Notes: a model not told the origin generated them from the sequence alone. 8,220 nucleotides of DNA from an uncultured Clostridia bacterium (GCA_945221685.1 CALYNN010000064.1:1-8220); one strand, 5' to 3'. Counted from the stretch's first letter, positions 1 to 7,200 are shown. Translations and numbers: made by a program.

Positions 1-267
1 AAATGCTTATTATTCTGCCCCTACTGAATTATTGAGCTTGTGCCTGCAAACTCCACATACAGAGTTCAGTGCTCATCTCTTGCAAAGGGCAAGGATGTAA
101 GAACCGCCTGCTCGGCAGGCTGCATTAGCTGCGGCATTTGCGAAAAGAATTGCCCATCGGGTGCAATAACAGTTGAAAATAATATTGCAAAAATTGATTA
201 TGACAAGTGCACCGAATGCGGCATTTGTGCAGAAAAATGTCCGAGAAAAATTATCAATATGTATTAA
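1..267 (+). CDS. rnfB: Electron transport complex subunit RnfB, C-terminal part (5' end outside window; in-frame TGA at 25-27)
   Basis: RnfB is the iron-sulfur subunit of the membrane Rnf complex, which couples ferredoxin oxidation and NAD+ reduction to ion pumping; it passes electrons through several [4Fe-4S] clusters on the cytoplasmic side. Two ferredoxin-type motifs are visible: CISCGICEKNCP (121-156) and CTECGICAEKCP (208-243), ending at TAA 265-267. Upstream, frame 1 gives KCLLFCPY, a stop, then IIELVP. This aligns without gaps to the usual C-xxx-CP-xxxx-ELVP segment of RnfB, so the frame appears right but is broken by TGA at 25-27. An open frame can restart at GTG 40, but no ribosome binding site precedes it and it would begin inside a conserved domain. 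The break may be a sequencing error, paired indels or real decay. RnfB is normally the last gene of an rnfCDGEAB operon, which fits its place here before flavoprotein genes. Family assignment is firm; integrity is uncertain. Confidence 0.82.
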
Positions 268-324
268 TAACCGCCAAAACGCATATACTTTGATAAATAG
301 ATAACAAAAATGCTTGTTAAAATA

Positions 325-353
325 TTGACAATGGCGCGAGTTTGATATATTAT
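325..353 (+). promoter_or_regulatory. Sigma-A type promoter of the PplA-like lipoprotein gene
   Basis: A perfect -35 box TTGACA (325-330) is followed after 17 bp by TATTAT (348-353), a 5/6 match to the -10 consensus. An alternative -10, TATATT at 346-351, has an upstream TG (343-344) but only 15 bp spacing. Transcription would start near 360, giving a leader of about 38 nt that contains the ribosome binding site AGAGGAA (384-390) before ATG 398. No clear terminator hairpin was seen between rnfB and this promoter, so some read-through from rnf is possible. Confidence 0.75.
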
Positions 354-397
354 CTATCTGTAAGAAAAAATTTCATAATTCAGAGAGGAAGATTATT

Positions 398-1366
398 ATG
401 ACAAAGATGAAAAAACTTCTTGCTGTCGGTCTTGCTTCGGTGCTTGCAGTATCCTTTGCGGCATGCAGCAACGGCGGAAGCTCCAACGGCGGTGACGCCG
501 CTACCGTAAAAACCGGTCTCGGTATTGTCAGCGAAATTCAGGAGGTAACAGATACAACTCTTACTATTGATTCTGTTGCCGCTGCAGTTACAGTTGACGC
601 CGACGGTAAAATCGTTGATGTTAAAATCGACGAGGCTCAGACAAAGCCTGACCTTGCACAGGACGCAGGCAATGTTACAGACCTTAGAACCAAGCTTGAA
701 AAGGGCGCTGACTACAATATGAAGGGCGTTTCTCCAATCCAGAAGGAATGGTTCGAGCAGGCTGCCGCTTTTGAGACCTGGGCAAAGGGTAAGACCATTG
801 ACGAGGTTAAGGCAGGCATTGGTGATGACGGTTATCCCACAGACGCTGACCTTAAGGCAGGCTGCACAATTCACGCTTCGGGCTTTGTTGCCGCAGTAGA
901 AAAGGCAGTTGCAGGTGCACAGGACCTTGGCGCAACAGCAGCAGACACTCTTAAGCTTTCTGTTTCAACAGAAAAGTATTATGAGAGCAACGAAACAAAC
1001 CTTCAGTACGATTCAAACTATGCAGTTGTAACTCTTGACGCTGACGGCAAGGTAACCTCTTGCCTTATCGACGCATCACAGGCTAAATGCTCAATTGAAA
1101 ACGGCAAGTTTACAGTTGCAGCAGGCTCCTATGAGTCAAAGAAAGAGCTTAAGGAAAACTACAATATGAAGGGCGCTTCTCCAATCCAGAAGGAATGGTA
1201 CGAGCAGGCCGCCGCTTTTGAGACCTGGGCAAAGGGCAAGACTGCCGATGAAATCAAGGCAGGTGCCGACGAAACAGGCGCAGTTACAGACGCTGACCTT
1301 AAGGCAGGCTGCACAATCAATGTAAGCGGTATCGTTGCAAACACTGCAAAGGCTGCAACAGTTTAA
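398..1366 (+). CDS. PplA-like lipoprotein with two tandem FMN_bind-like domains
   Basis: Predicted surface lipoprotein of 322 residues that probably carries covalently bound FMN and relays electrons outside the membrane. The N-terminus has a Lys-rich start, a hydrophobic core and a lipobox FAAC with lipid-modified Cys23, followed by a Gly/Ser/Asn linker. Two homologous domains follow, roughly residues 38-175 and 180-322. Each has a beta-hairpin of the type VTVDADGKIVDVKID, then a YNMKG.SPIQKEW segment (105-133; 254-282), then DADLKAGCTI (149-158; 298-307). This layout matches the extracellular electron transfer lipoprotein PplA of Listeria, which is flavinylated on two threonines by an ApbE-type enzyme. 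Thr157 and Thr306 sit where the flavinylated Thr of the classic D-x-x-S-G-A-T motif falls, but here the motif reads AGCT. The ATG at 398 is preceded by AGAGGAA. The gene has its own promoter and terminator and lies directly before apbE. The fold is inferred with fair confidence; flavinylation is inference. Confidence 0.8.
   Translation: MTKMKKLLAVGLASVLAVSFAACSNGGSSNGGDAATVKTGLGIVSEIQEVTDTTLTIDSVAAAVTVDADGKIVDVKIDEAQTKPDLAQDAGNVTDLRTKLEKGADYNMKGVSPIQKEWFEQAAAFETWAKGKTIDEVKAGIGDDGYPTDADLKAGCTIHASGFVAAVEKAVAGAQDLGATAADTLKLSVSTEKYYESNETNLQYDSNYAVVTLDADGKVTSCLIDASQAKCSIENGKFTVAAGSYESKKELKENYNMKGASPIQKEWYEQAAAFETWAKGKTADEIKAGADETGAVTDADLKAGCTINVSGIVANTAKAATV
711..884 (+). repeat. Internal direct repeat, copy 1 (FMN_bind-like domain 1)
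   Basis: This stretch is repeated at 1158-1331 with a constant offset of 447 bases (149 codons) and no gaps. Positions 711-795 differ from 1158-1242 at only 4 of 85 bases by my count, and 839-870 is identical to 1286-1317. The middle part (796-838) has diverged strongly. Confidence 0.9.
1158..1331 (+). repeat. Internal direct repeat, copy 2 (FMN_bind-like domain 2)
   Basis: Second copy of the in-gene repeat at 711-884. It encodes the second YNMKG segment and the second DADLKAGCT motif. High base identity is limited to the two conserved blocks, while the linker between them and the flanks differ, which suggests either strong selection with shared codon choice or recent gene conversion between the two domains. 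Confidence 0.9.
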
Positions 1367-1387
1367 AATCAAATTTAATCACATCTT

Positions 1388-1417
1388 AAGGGAGAGCCTT
1401 TGGCCCTCCCTTTTTTT
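1388..1417 (+). terminator. Rho-independent terminator after the PplA-like gene
   Basis: Stem AAGGGAG (1388-1394) pairs with CTCCCTT (1406-1412), continued after one A/C mismatch by GCC (1396-1398) with GGC (1402-1404) around a TTT loop. A run of seven T (1411-1417) follows. It separates the lipoprotein transcript from the apbE operon. Confidence 0.88.
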
Positions 1418-1470
1418 CGGAAAAATAATCCATTATTACACAACAATATTTATATTATATATTTTAAATA

Positions 1471-1499
1471 TTGAAACGCGGTTTAATATCTGCTATAAT
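1471..1499 (+). promoter_or_regulatory. Extended -10 promoter of the apbE operon, giving a probable leaderless transcript
   Basis: The -35 box TTGAAA (1471-1476) lies 17 bp before a perfect TATAAT (1494-1499), with the extended TG motif at 1491-1492. AT-rich sequence lies upstream (1440-1470). The expected start of transcription, about 7 bases past the -10, falls at 1506-1507, which is the first base of the apbE ATG. Confidence 0.85.
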
Positions 1500-1506
1500 T
1501 CTTTAT

Positions 1507-2565
1507 ATGAAAAAAATTATTTGCGCAGCTCTTGCTGTTTTAATTGCCTTCAGCTGCTGCTCCTGCGGCGGTGGACTAATAAATAAAAAAGAAAGATATT
1601 CGGCAAGCTTTCTCGATTTGTTCGACACGGCATCAACCGTTATTGCCTACGACGAAAGTCAAAAAGCCTTTGACGCTCACTACAATCAGTTTTACGAAAT
1701 GCTGAAGGAGTATGACCGCCTTTACGATATTTACAAGGCGTACGACGGCGTAGTTAATCTTTACACTCTTAACCGAGAGGCTAAAAACGGACCCGTTAAG
1801 GTTGACGAAAAAATTATTGATTTGCTTGAATACGGTAAAGAGGTTTACGAGCAGAGCCAAGGCAAAACAAACATTTGCTTTGGAGCCGTTTTATCACTTT
1901 GGCATACCTGCCGCGAAAACGCAGAGGATAATCCCCAAGACGCCTCCATTCCGGAAATGAACGCACTTAAGGAGGCGGCGAAGCACACAGATATTAACGA
2001 CCTTGTTATTGACCGCAAAAACAGCACTGTTTATTTTGCAGACGAGCTTCTTCAGCTTGATGTGGGAGCAATTGCAAAGGGCTATGCGGTGGCAAGGGTG
2101 ACTAAGTGGGCGCAGGAAAATCTTTGGACCTCTGCGGCAATCAGCATAGGCGGTAATGTATCCGTATTCGGCTACAAAAACGACGACGGCAAAACACTAT
2201 GGAGCATCGGAATAGAAAATCCCGACCTTACCTCCGAGGATTATCTTGCCACGGTGAAGATAACAGGACTCTCGGTTGTAACAAGCGGCGATTACCAGCG
2301 TTACTTTACTGTTGACGGCAAAAAATACTGCCACATTATCAATCCCGAAACGCTTATGCCTGCCGAATATGTCAGCGCAGTTTCGGTAATATGCAGTGAT
2401 TCGGCGCAGGGTGACGCACTTTCCACCACGCTTTTTAATATGAGCATTGAGGACGGCACCGCCCTTGTTGAGAGTACAGACGGTGTGGAGGCCGTTTGGA
2501 CAGATAAAAGCGGTAATCAGACCTACAGCACCGGCTTTAAAAGCTATATAAGCCAACAAAATTAA
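1507..2565 (+). CDS. apbE: FAD:protein FMN transferase (ApbE family lipoprotein)
   Basis: ApbE transfers FMN from FAD to a Thr or Ser of FMN_bind-type proteins outside the cytoplasmic membrane, using Mg2+. The 352-residue product starts MKKIICAALAVLIAF and has a Cys cluster SCCSCGGG, so it is likely a lipoprotein anchored at Cys17 or Cys20. Family motifs are in order: LDVGAIAKGYA with Asp185, SIGGN (213-217), TSGDYQRYF (259-267), HIINPETLMP (276-285), and GDALSTT (302-308) with Asp303 and Thr307 in the metal-binding region. The usual HxIDPxTGxP is altered to Asn279 and Leu283. I chose ATG 1507 because a TTG at 1471 would lie inside the promoter -35 box and has no ribosome binding site. No ribosome binding site precedes 1507 either, which fits a leaderless mRNA. 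It is the first gene of a four-gene operon and sits next to three likely substrates (PplA-like, FMN_bind protein, RnfG of the Rnf complex). Comparable to Listeria FmnB. Confidence 0.93.
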   Translation: MKKIICAALAVLIAFSCCSCGGGLINKKERYSASFLDLFDTASTVIAYDESQKAFDAHYNQFYEMLKEYDRLYDIYKAYDGVVNLYTLNREAKNGPVKVDEKIIDLLEYGKEVYEQSQGKTNICFGAVLSLWHTCRENAEDNPQDASIPEMNALKEAAKHTDINDLVIDRKNSTVYFADELLQLDVGAIAKGYAVARVTKWAQENLWTSAAISIGGNVSVFGYKNDDGKTLWSIGIENPDLTSEDYLATVKITGLSVVTSGDYQRYFTVDGKKYCHIINPETLMPAEYVSAVSVICSDSAQGDALSTTLFNMSIEDGTALVESTDGVEAVWTDKSGNQTYSTGFKSYISQQN

Positions 2566-2598
2566 CATAATGATTATTTTTCTTTAAGGAGAACGAAT

Positions 2599-3189
2599 AT
2601 GAAAAAGGCACATTTTAATCCAAAATCGGTTACATGGTTAATTTCACTTGCAGTAATGATTATTATTTCGGCAGGCGTTATTTTCGGCACGCAGGCAATA
2701 GATAGCCTTGCAAACAAAAAATACAACGAGCCGGTAGAGATAAGTTTTACCGTTGAATCAACAAAGCCTGTTGATATTTCGGCAATGAATGCCGACGAAT
2801 ACAATGTTATAAGCGCTCAGGAGGCTTACGATGCCGACGGCAAATTAGTTGCCTACATTATTGAAAATTCAACAATCGGCTACAACACATCAAGCCCCAT
2901 AAAAATGACATCAATTATTTCTGCCGACGGAACGCTTGTTTGCGGTGTTGATATTCTTGACCAAAAGGAAACGGAGTATTTGGGCGTTAGAATAGCAACA
3001 GACGAATTTAAGGGTCAGTTTAACGGCAGGTATCTGCCTGTTGTTGCTTCAACAGACACTGCCAAGGGTTCAAAGATTGATGTTCTTGCAAATTCAACAA
3101 TTTCCTCAAAGGCAGTAATTGACGGCGTAAACAACGCACAGGCTTTCGTTGCGGCTAATTTTGAATCGGCAAAGGTTAATGCCGAATAA
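2599..3189 (+). CDS. Membrane-anchored FMN-binding domain protein (RnfG-like)
   Basis: A 196-residue protein with a short cytoplasmic N-terminus, one membrane helix (about residues 12-34, WLISLAVMIIISAGVIF), and an outside FMN_bind domain. This is the layout of RnfG and related periplasmic or extracytoplasmic flavoproteins, which carry FMN on a Thr attached by ApbE. The C-terminal signature IDVLANSTISSKAV (160-173) aligns with the family consensus IDAISGATISSRAV, keeping Asp161 and Thr167 but replacing S-G-A by A-N-S. It lies 33 bases after apbE, and ATG 2599 has a good ribosome binding site, AAGGAGA (2586-2592). Its stop overlaps the start of the next gene by one base, so translation is probably coupled. 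Likely role: electron carrier between the membrane and the lipoprotein flavins. It could instead be a spare RnfG-type subunit. Domain call is firm; flavinylation and partners are inferred. Confidence 0.85.
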   Translation: MKKAHFNPKSVTWLISLAVMIIISAGVIFGTQAIDSLANKKYNEPVEISFTVESTKPVDISAMNADEYNVISAQEAYDADGKLVAYIIENSTIGYNTSSPIKMTSIISADGTLVCGVDILDQKETEYLGVRIATDEFKGQFNGRYLPVVASTDTAKGSKIDVLANSTISSKAVIDGVNNAQAFVAANFESAKVNAE

Positions 3190-3554
3190 TGAAAAAGGCA
3201 GATTTTATTGTAATTGCCGTTGTTGCTTTAGTTGCAGGAATAATATTGTTTTTTCTTTACAGTACGGACAATACGGGAAATTATGTTCAGGTTGAAATAG
3301 ACGGAGAGGTTGTTGACACGGTTTCGTTAGGCGAGGATTTTGAAAAGGAATACAAAACCGAAAACGGCGGAACAAACACCCTTGTTATTAAAGACGGCAA
3401 GGCAGTTATGACCCAGGCTGACTGCCCCGACGGAATTTGCAAAAATCACAAGCCTATAAGCCGTTCGGGCGAATCAATAATCTGCCTTCCCCACAAGCTT
3501 GTTGTCAGCGTAGTTGACAGCAGTAACGATGCAGAAATCGACGCTGTTGCCTAA
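3189..3554 (+). CDS. NusG domain II-containing membrane-anchored protein (EetA-like)
   Basis: A 121-residue protein with an N-terminal membrane helix (about residues 6-24, FIVIAVVALVAGIILFFLY) and an outside domain of the NusG_II family. The family signature is clear near the C-terminus: DCPDGIC (78-84) and IICLPHKLVV (97-106), with Cys79, Cys84, Cys99 and His102. It is not the transcription factor NusG, having only the domain II fold. Genes of this family often sit beside a Gx transporter-like gene and redox flavoproteins, and I recall that the EetA/EetB pair of Gram-positive extracellular electron transfer loci belongs to these two families. Start ATG 3189 shares a base with the upstream TAA (TAATG), indicating translational coupling. 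The biochemical role is unknown; a scaffold or cofactor-related role beside the flavoproteins is inference. Confidence 0.85.
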   Translation: MKKADFIVIAVVALVAGIILFFLYSTDNTGNYVQVEIDGEVVDTVSLGEDFEKEYKTENGGTNTLVIKDGKAVMTQADCPDGICKNHKPISRSGESIICLPHKLVVSVVDSSNDAEIDAVA

Positions 3555-3595
3555 TTTCTTCTTTTGCAAAAGTATTAGTATTTTCAGGGATAAAT

Positions 3596-4108
3596 ATGAA
3601 AAGAGATAAAATAAAAAGCATAGCACTGTTCGGTATGATGGTGGCGCTGGCTTTTACCTTCAGCTATCTTGAAAGCCTTATTCCCTTTGATTTTGCGATT
3701 CCCGGAGTTAAGCTGGGACTTGCAAATTTAGTTGTGGTTGTGGCACTATACACAATGAAGCCCGGCGAAGCCCTGTGCATAGTAATAATACGAATTTTTT
3801 TGGCAGGACTTACCTTCGGCAATGCTTACAGCCTTGCATACAGCCTTTGCGGCGGACTGCTGAGCTACGCGGTAATGCTTTTGTTTAAAAAAACAAAGCT
3901 ATCCATTATCGGCGTAAGTATGCTGGGCGGAATTTTTCACAACATAGGTCAAATAATCGTTGCCGCAATAGTTTTAGGTACGGCGCGAATTGCCTACTAT
4001 CTTCCCGTACTCTTGGTGTCGGGAGTTGCCACGGGACTTGCTATCGGCATAGTGTCAAAGCTTATAACCGACAGAGTCAAAATCATAAAAAACAATAGCA
4101 AGGATTAA
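3596..4108 (+). CDS. Gx transporter family / heptaprenyl diphosphate synthase component I-like membrane protein (EetB-like)
   Basis: A 170-residue, mostly hydrophobic protein with about five or six membrane helices. The hallmark PGVKLGLANL (36-45) is present, together with FHNIGQ (114-119), both typical of this family. Members are annotated as heptaprenyl diphosphate synthase component I or Gx transporter and resemble ECF transporter S-components, so they may bind or move a small molecule rather than make prenyl diphosphate. ATG 3596 is preceded by a weak CAGGGA (3585-3590). It follows the NusG-II gene by 41 bases, and the same pairing is common in Firmicutes next to apbE and FMN_bind genes. 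A strong terminator follows, so it is the last gene of the operon. No component II prenyl synthase is visible here. A role in quinone, flavin or precursor supply for electron transfer is inference. Confidence 0.85.
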   Translation: MKRDKIKSIALFGMMVALAFTFSYLESLIPFDFAIPGVKLGLANLVVVVALYTMKPGEALCIVIIRIFLAGLTFGNAYSLAYSLCGGLLSYAVMLLFKKTKLSIIGVSMLGGIFHNIGQIIVAAIVLGTARIAYYLPVLLVSGVATGLAIGIVSKLITDRVKIIKNNSKD

Positions 4109-4109
4109 C

Positions 4110-4148
4110 GGACTGCCGCTTCTCATAAGAGTTGCGCAGTCCTTTTAT
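4110..4148 (+). terminator. Rho-independent terminator of the apbE operon
   Basis: GGACTGC (4110-4116) pairs perfectly with GCAGTCC (4136-4142). Inside, a weaker CTC/GAG stem closes an ATAA loop. T-rich sequence follows (4143-4150, then a second T run at 4153-4158). Confidence 0.88.
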
Positions 4149-4172
4149 TTGCTTTTTTGCCTATATGCATTA

Positions 4173-4201
4173 TTGACGAAATATAATTATTGTGGTATAT
4201 T
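4173..4201 (+). promoter_or_regulatory. Sigma-A extended -10 promoter of the large surface protein gene
   Basis: TTGACG (4173-4178) lies 17 bp before TATATT (4196-4201), with TG at 4193-4194 forming an extended -10. Transcription would start near 4208, giving a leader of about 46 nt that ends with a strong AGGAGGG ribosome binding site (4241-4247) seven bases before ATG 4254. Confidence 0.8.
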
Positions 4202-4208
4202 GAAATTG

Positions 4209-4229
4209 AGGTATTTTACCTGTTTTTTT
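4209..4229 (+). other. Small hairpin followed by a T run in the 5' leader
   Basis: AGGTA (4209-4213) and TACCT (4217-4221) form a 5-bp stem with a TTT loop, followed by seven T at 4223-4229. It lies at the predicted 5' end of the surface protein mRNA. It could be a 5' stabilising hairpin or a weak attenuator; the short stem makes chance a real option. Confidence 0.3.
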
Positions 4230-4253
4230 CTTTAAAACTCAGGAGGGAATTTT

Positions 4254-7200
4254 ATGAAAAATAAGATAAAAAGGATTTCGGCGTTTCTGCTTGCGGCAAT
4301 AATGGTGCTTTCTGCTGCTCCTGCCTTTGCCGCAGAGCCGGGAATAACGCTTTCCATCGACAAAAAAAGCGACTTTTTTGCAGGTGTTACCTATGAGGTA
4401 ACTGCAACTGCCGCCGGCGTTACCAAGCAACAGCTTGTTGAGTCTGTTCAAAGCGCTTTCACTTGGTCAAGCGACGGCTTTGCCGTAAACAGCTCTAACA
4501 ACTATTCCTACACCTTGGAATCTGACGGAACCTACACCGCCACCGAAAGTGCAAAGTTTACTTTGCCGGAGCAGGCAGGCGAAGTCTATACTCTTACCGT
4601 AAGTTATTCCGATGTCTTTTCTACGGCAAAAAGCATTACAACGCTTCAGCCTATTACATCAATTTCCGTCAGCTCGCCTAATGATGTAAAAACCGCCTTT
4701 TATGACGAAGGCACAAGCATTCTTTACATAGATAATGAAACCGAGGCGGCTTTTACGGCAGAGGTTGCTCCCGCCAAAAATGACGACGCTATATTTATTT
4801 CATCTACTGCTCCTAAGGGTGTATCATCATCACCCACAACCGATAACGGCTTTTCGATTTCGGTAGGAAAGGAGTGCACAAGTGATTTTGAGCTTGCCGT
4901 TACTCCCCAAAGCGGATACAAATTTCAAAAATTAATAAGCGTTGTTAACTCAATAAAAGCTACCTCCTTTACATTAAGAAACAACGGAGTTGATATTCCC
5001 GGAACAACCTCCTTCTCCGAAGGAAGTGGCTCCGCCGCCACCGGCAGTGTAAAGATTATGCAGGACGAAAGCTATGTAATAACCCCATATGCAAAAAAAG
5101 GTAACGACGAATATGTTTTCACACTGAAAAACAAATTAACAGGCGAGGAAATCAATCAGTTTTATACAGTTGACGAAAAGTTCAACTGCACCTTAAATAT
5201 TCACAATCCCGGCACATATTTGCTTGAATGTAATGCAGTATCAAAGGGAAGCACCAAAAAAAGCGATCTTGCAAAGGGCGAAAGCATTTTGCCCAGAGAT
5301 TTAAAATCAATGCTTACCATTAATGTGCTGGAGGCAAACCCCATAACCGAGCTTAATTTTTATGAGCTTAAGGACTCTCAGCTTACTGACAACAGGCTGG
5401 ACTCAATTACTCTTTATACAGACACAACTCAAAGCACATACGATTTATCTCAAAATCTTTCAATCGCTCCCGAGGGATATACAAATTCGGTTAAATATGT
5501 ATCCGACGATACAACAATAGCCACGGTCAGCGACGCCGGAGTTGTTACCGCTAAAAAAAGCGGACAAACTAAAATATTTGCCATAAGCGATAAAAACGAT
5601 TCTGTCTTTGCAGTATGCAATGTTAATGTTGTAGTGGGCATAAGGTCTATAACAAACATAAACGCTCCTTACAGTACTCTGCCTGCAGGTCACAGCGAAC
5701 AGCTTACCGTTACCGCCACCCCTGCTGAATTTGACGAGACTATCGGCTGGACCTCTGCAATTCCCGAAGCCTTAAGCGTTGACATCAACGGTATTGCAAC
5801 TGCAAACGAGGATTATGACTTTAACGGCAATGATTCGGTTATCGTTCCCGTAACGGCAACCTCGCAGTTTGGCAAAACCTATACAAAGTATATAACTGTT
5901 GTTCCTGCAATACGCGCAGAAAGGATAGACATTTCCCTAACAAACACTGACGGAGAGGCATTAACTGCCGATGAAAGCGGCTCATACACCGCCTTTACAT
6001 CTCAGCAGTTTACCCTTTCGGCTTCTGCGGCAGACAGAAACGGAGCTCCGTCAAACGACAGGCTGATATGGTATGTCAGCATTGACGGCAGTGCCGCACA
6101 GGAGCTTGAAAATGCAGACACTAATATTTTAAAATATACTGCAAACGCCGACGGAAGCTACAAAATAACCGTTGCTACTGCAGCATCGGTTGTGTTCAGC
6201 TGCTTTGCAATCAGAAGCGGTGAGGGAATCACTGCCGATACAGTATCAAGTGAGGCAGAAGTCCGCGCAGTTGCAAGGGCAACTAAAATATCCATTGTTA
6301 ACCCGTCAACAGGCGCTTCATATACATCGGCAACGCTTCCCACAGGGGAAAGCACGGTAATTGAGGTTAACCTCTCTCCATTCGAGGCAAACACCTCTGA
6401 CCCTGTAAGCTTTACCTCAAGCAACGAAGATATTGCCACCGTTGAGCAAACTGCGCCGTCAACCGCAAGAATTGACGCAATTAAGGCAGGCACGGCAAAC
6501 ATTGTTGTTAAAAGTGCCAGCGGCAGTGTTTCCGCAACCTTTAAGGTAACAGTTTCAAACAACCTTGCATTTGCCGAAATTTCGGGATTAGAGGGCAGTT
6601 ATACCTATACAGGCGCGCAGATTAGACCCGATATTCAGCTTATTTACGGCTCAACCACCCTTTCAGCCGCATACTACAGTGTTAAGTACACAAGCAATGT
6701 TAATGTGGGCGAGGCTGTTATAACCATAACCGGCAAGGGCGATTTTGCAAATTCCAAAAAGACTGCAGTATTCACTATTGAGCCGAAGGCCTTCAGCGAC
6801 GATATTATTACTGCAACGGTGGGAAAAAGCGAATATGTGCTTACCACCTCCGTCCGCGAAGCAAACGCCGCCTTTACAGTTAGGGATACCGAAAGAAATG
6901 TTGCTCTGAAAAAGGATACGGATTATACAATTTCATATATCAACAATACTGCCGCAGGCAAGGGTACGGCTGTTATTACAGGTATCGGCAACTATTCAGG
7001 CAGTATAAAAAGAGAATTCGTTATTAAGGACCAGGCCTCCTACTTTACGGTTAGCTCAATAAGCAATCAGGTATATAACGGAAATGCAAAAACCCCAACT
7101 CCTGCCGTATATTACAACGGCAGAAGGCTTACTGCAAATACCGACTACACTCTTAGCTACTCAAACAATATAGCCGTTGGCACCGCAAGGCTTGTTGTTA

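Noticed and set aside
25..27. TGA recoded as tryptophan or selenocysteine in this genome
   Set aside because: All other genes use TGG for Trp and no other internal TGA is needed in over 7 kb of coding sequence. The position in RnfB is not a conserved Trp or Cys, and no SECIS-like hairpin was evident just downstream.
40..267. Independent small ferredoxin gene starting at GTG 40
   Set aside because: No ribosome binding site precedes it, and the residues upstream in the same frame still align with RnfB, so it is the tail of rnfB rather than a separate gene.
380..874. Long minus-strand open frame opposite the lipoprotein gene
   Set aside because: It has no ribosome binding site or recognisable domain, and similar frames recur opposite the second repeat, as expected from the codon bias of the sense gene.
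1471..1506. TTG 1471 as the apbE start
   Set aside because: It coincides with the promoter -35 box, lacks a ribosome binding site, and would put extra residues before a typical lipoprotein signal that begins at ATG 1507.
1335..1586. Plus-strand open frame spanning the lipoprotein terminator and apbE start
   Set aside because: It crosses a terminator and a promoter, is rich in AT-derived residues and shows no domain.
3561..3572. Palindrome CTTTTGCAAAAG as operator or terminator
   Set aside because: A 12-base palindrome leaves no loop for a terminator and has no T run; it lies inside an operon gap and is short enough to be chance.
6158..6562. Minus-strand open frame inside the surface protein gene
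   Set aside because: It is the complement of a repetitive Ala/Thr/Val-rich coding region, with no start signal or family resemblance.
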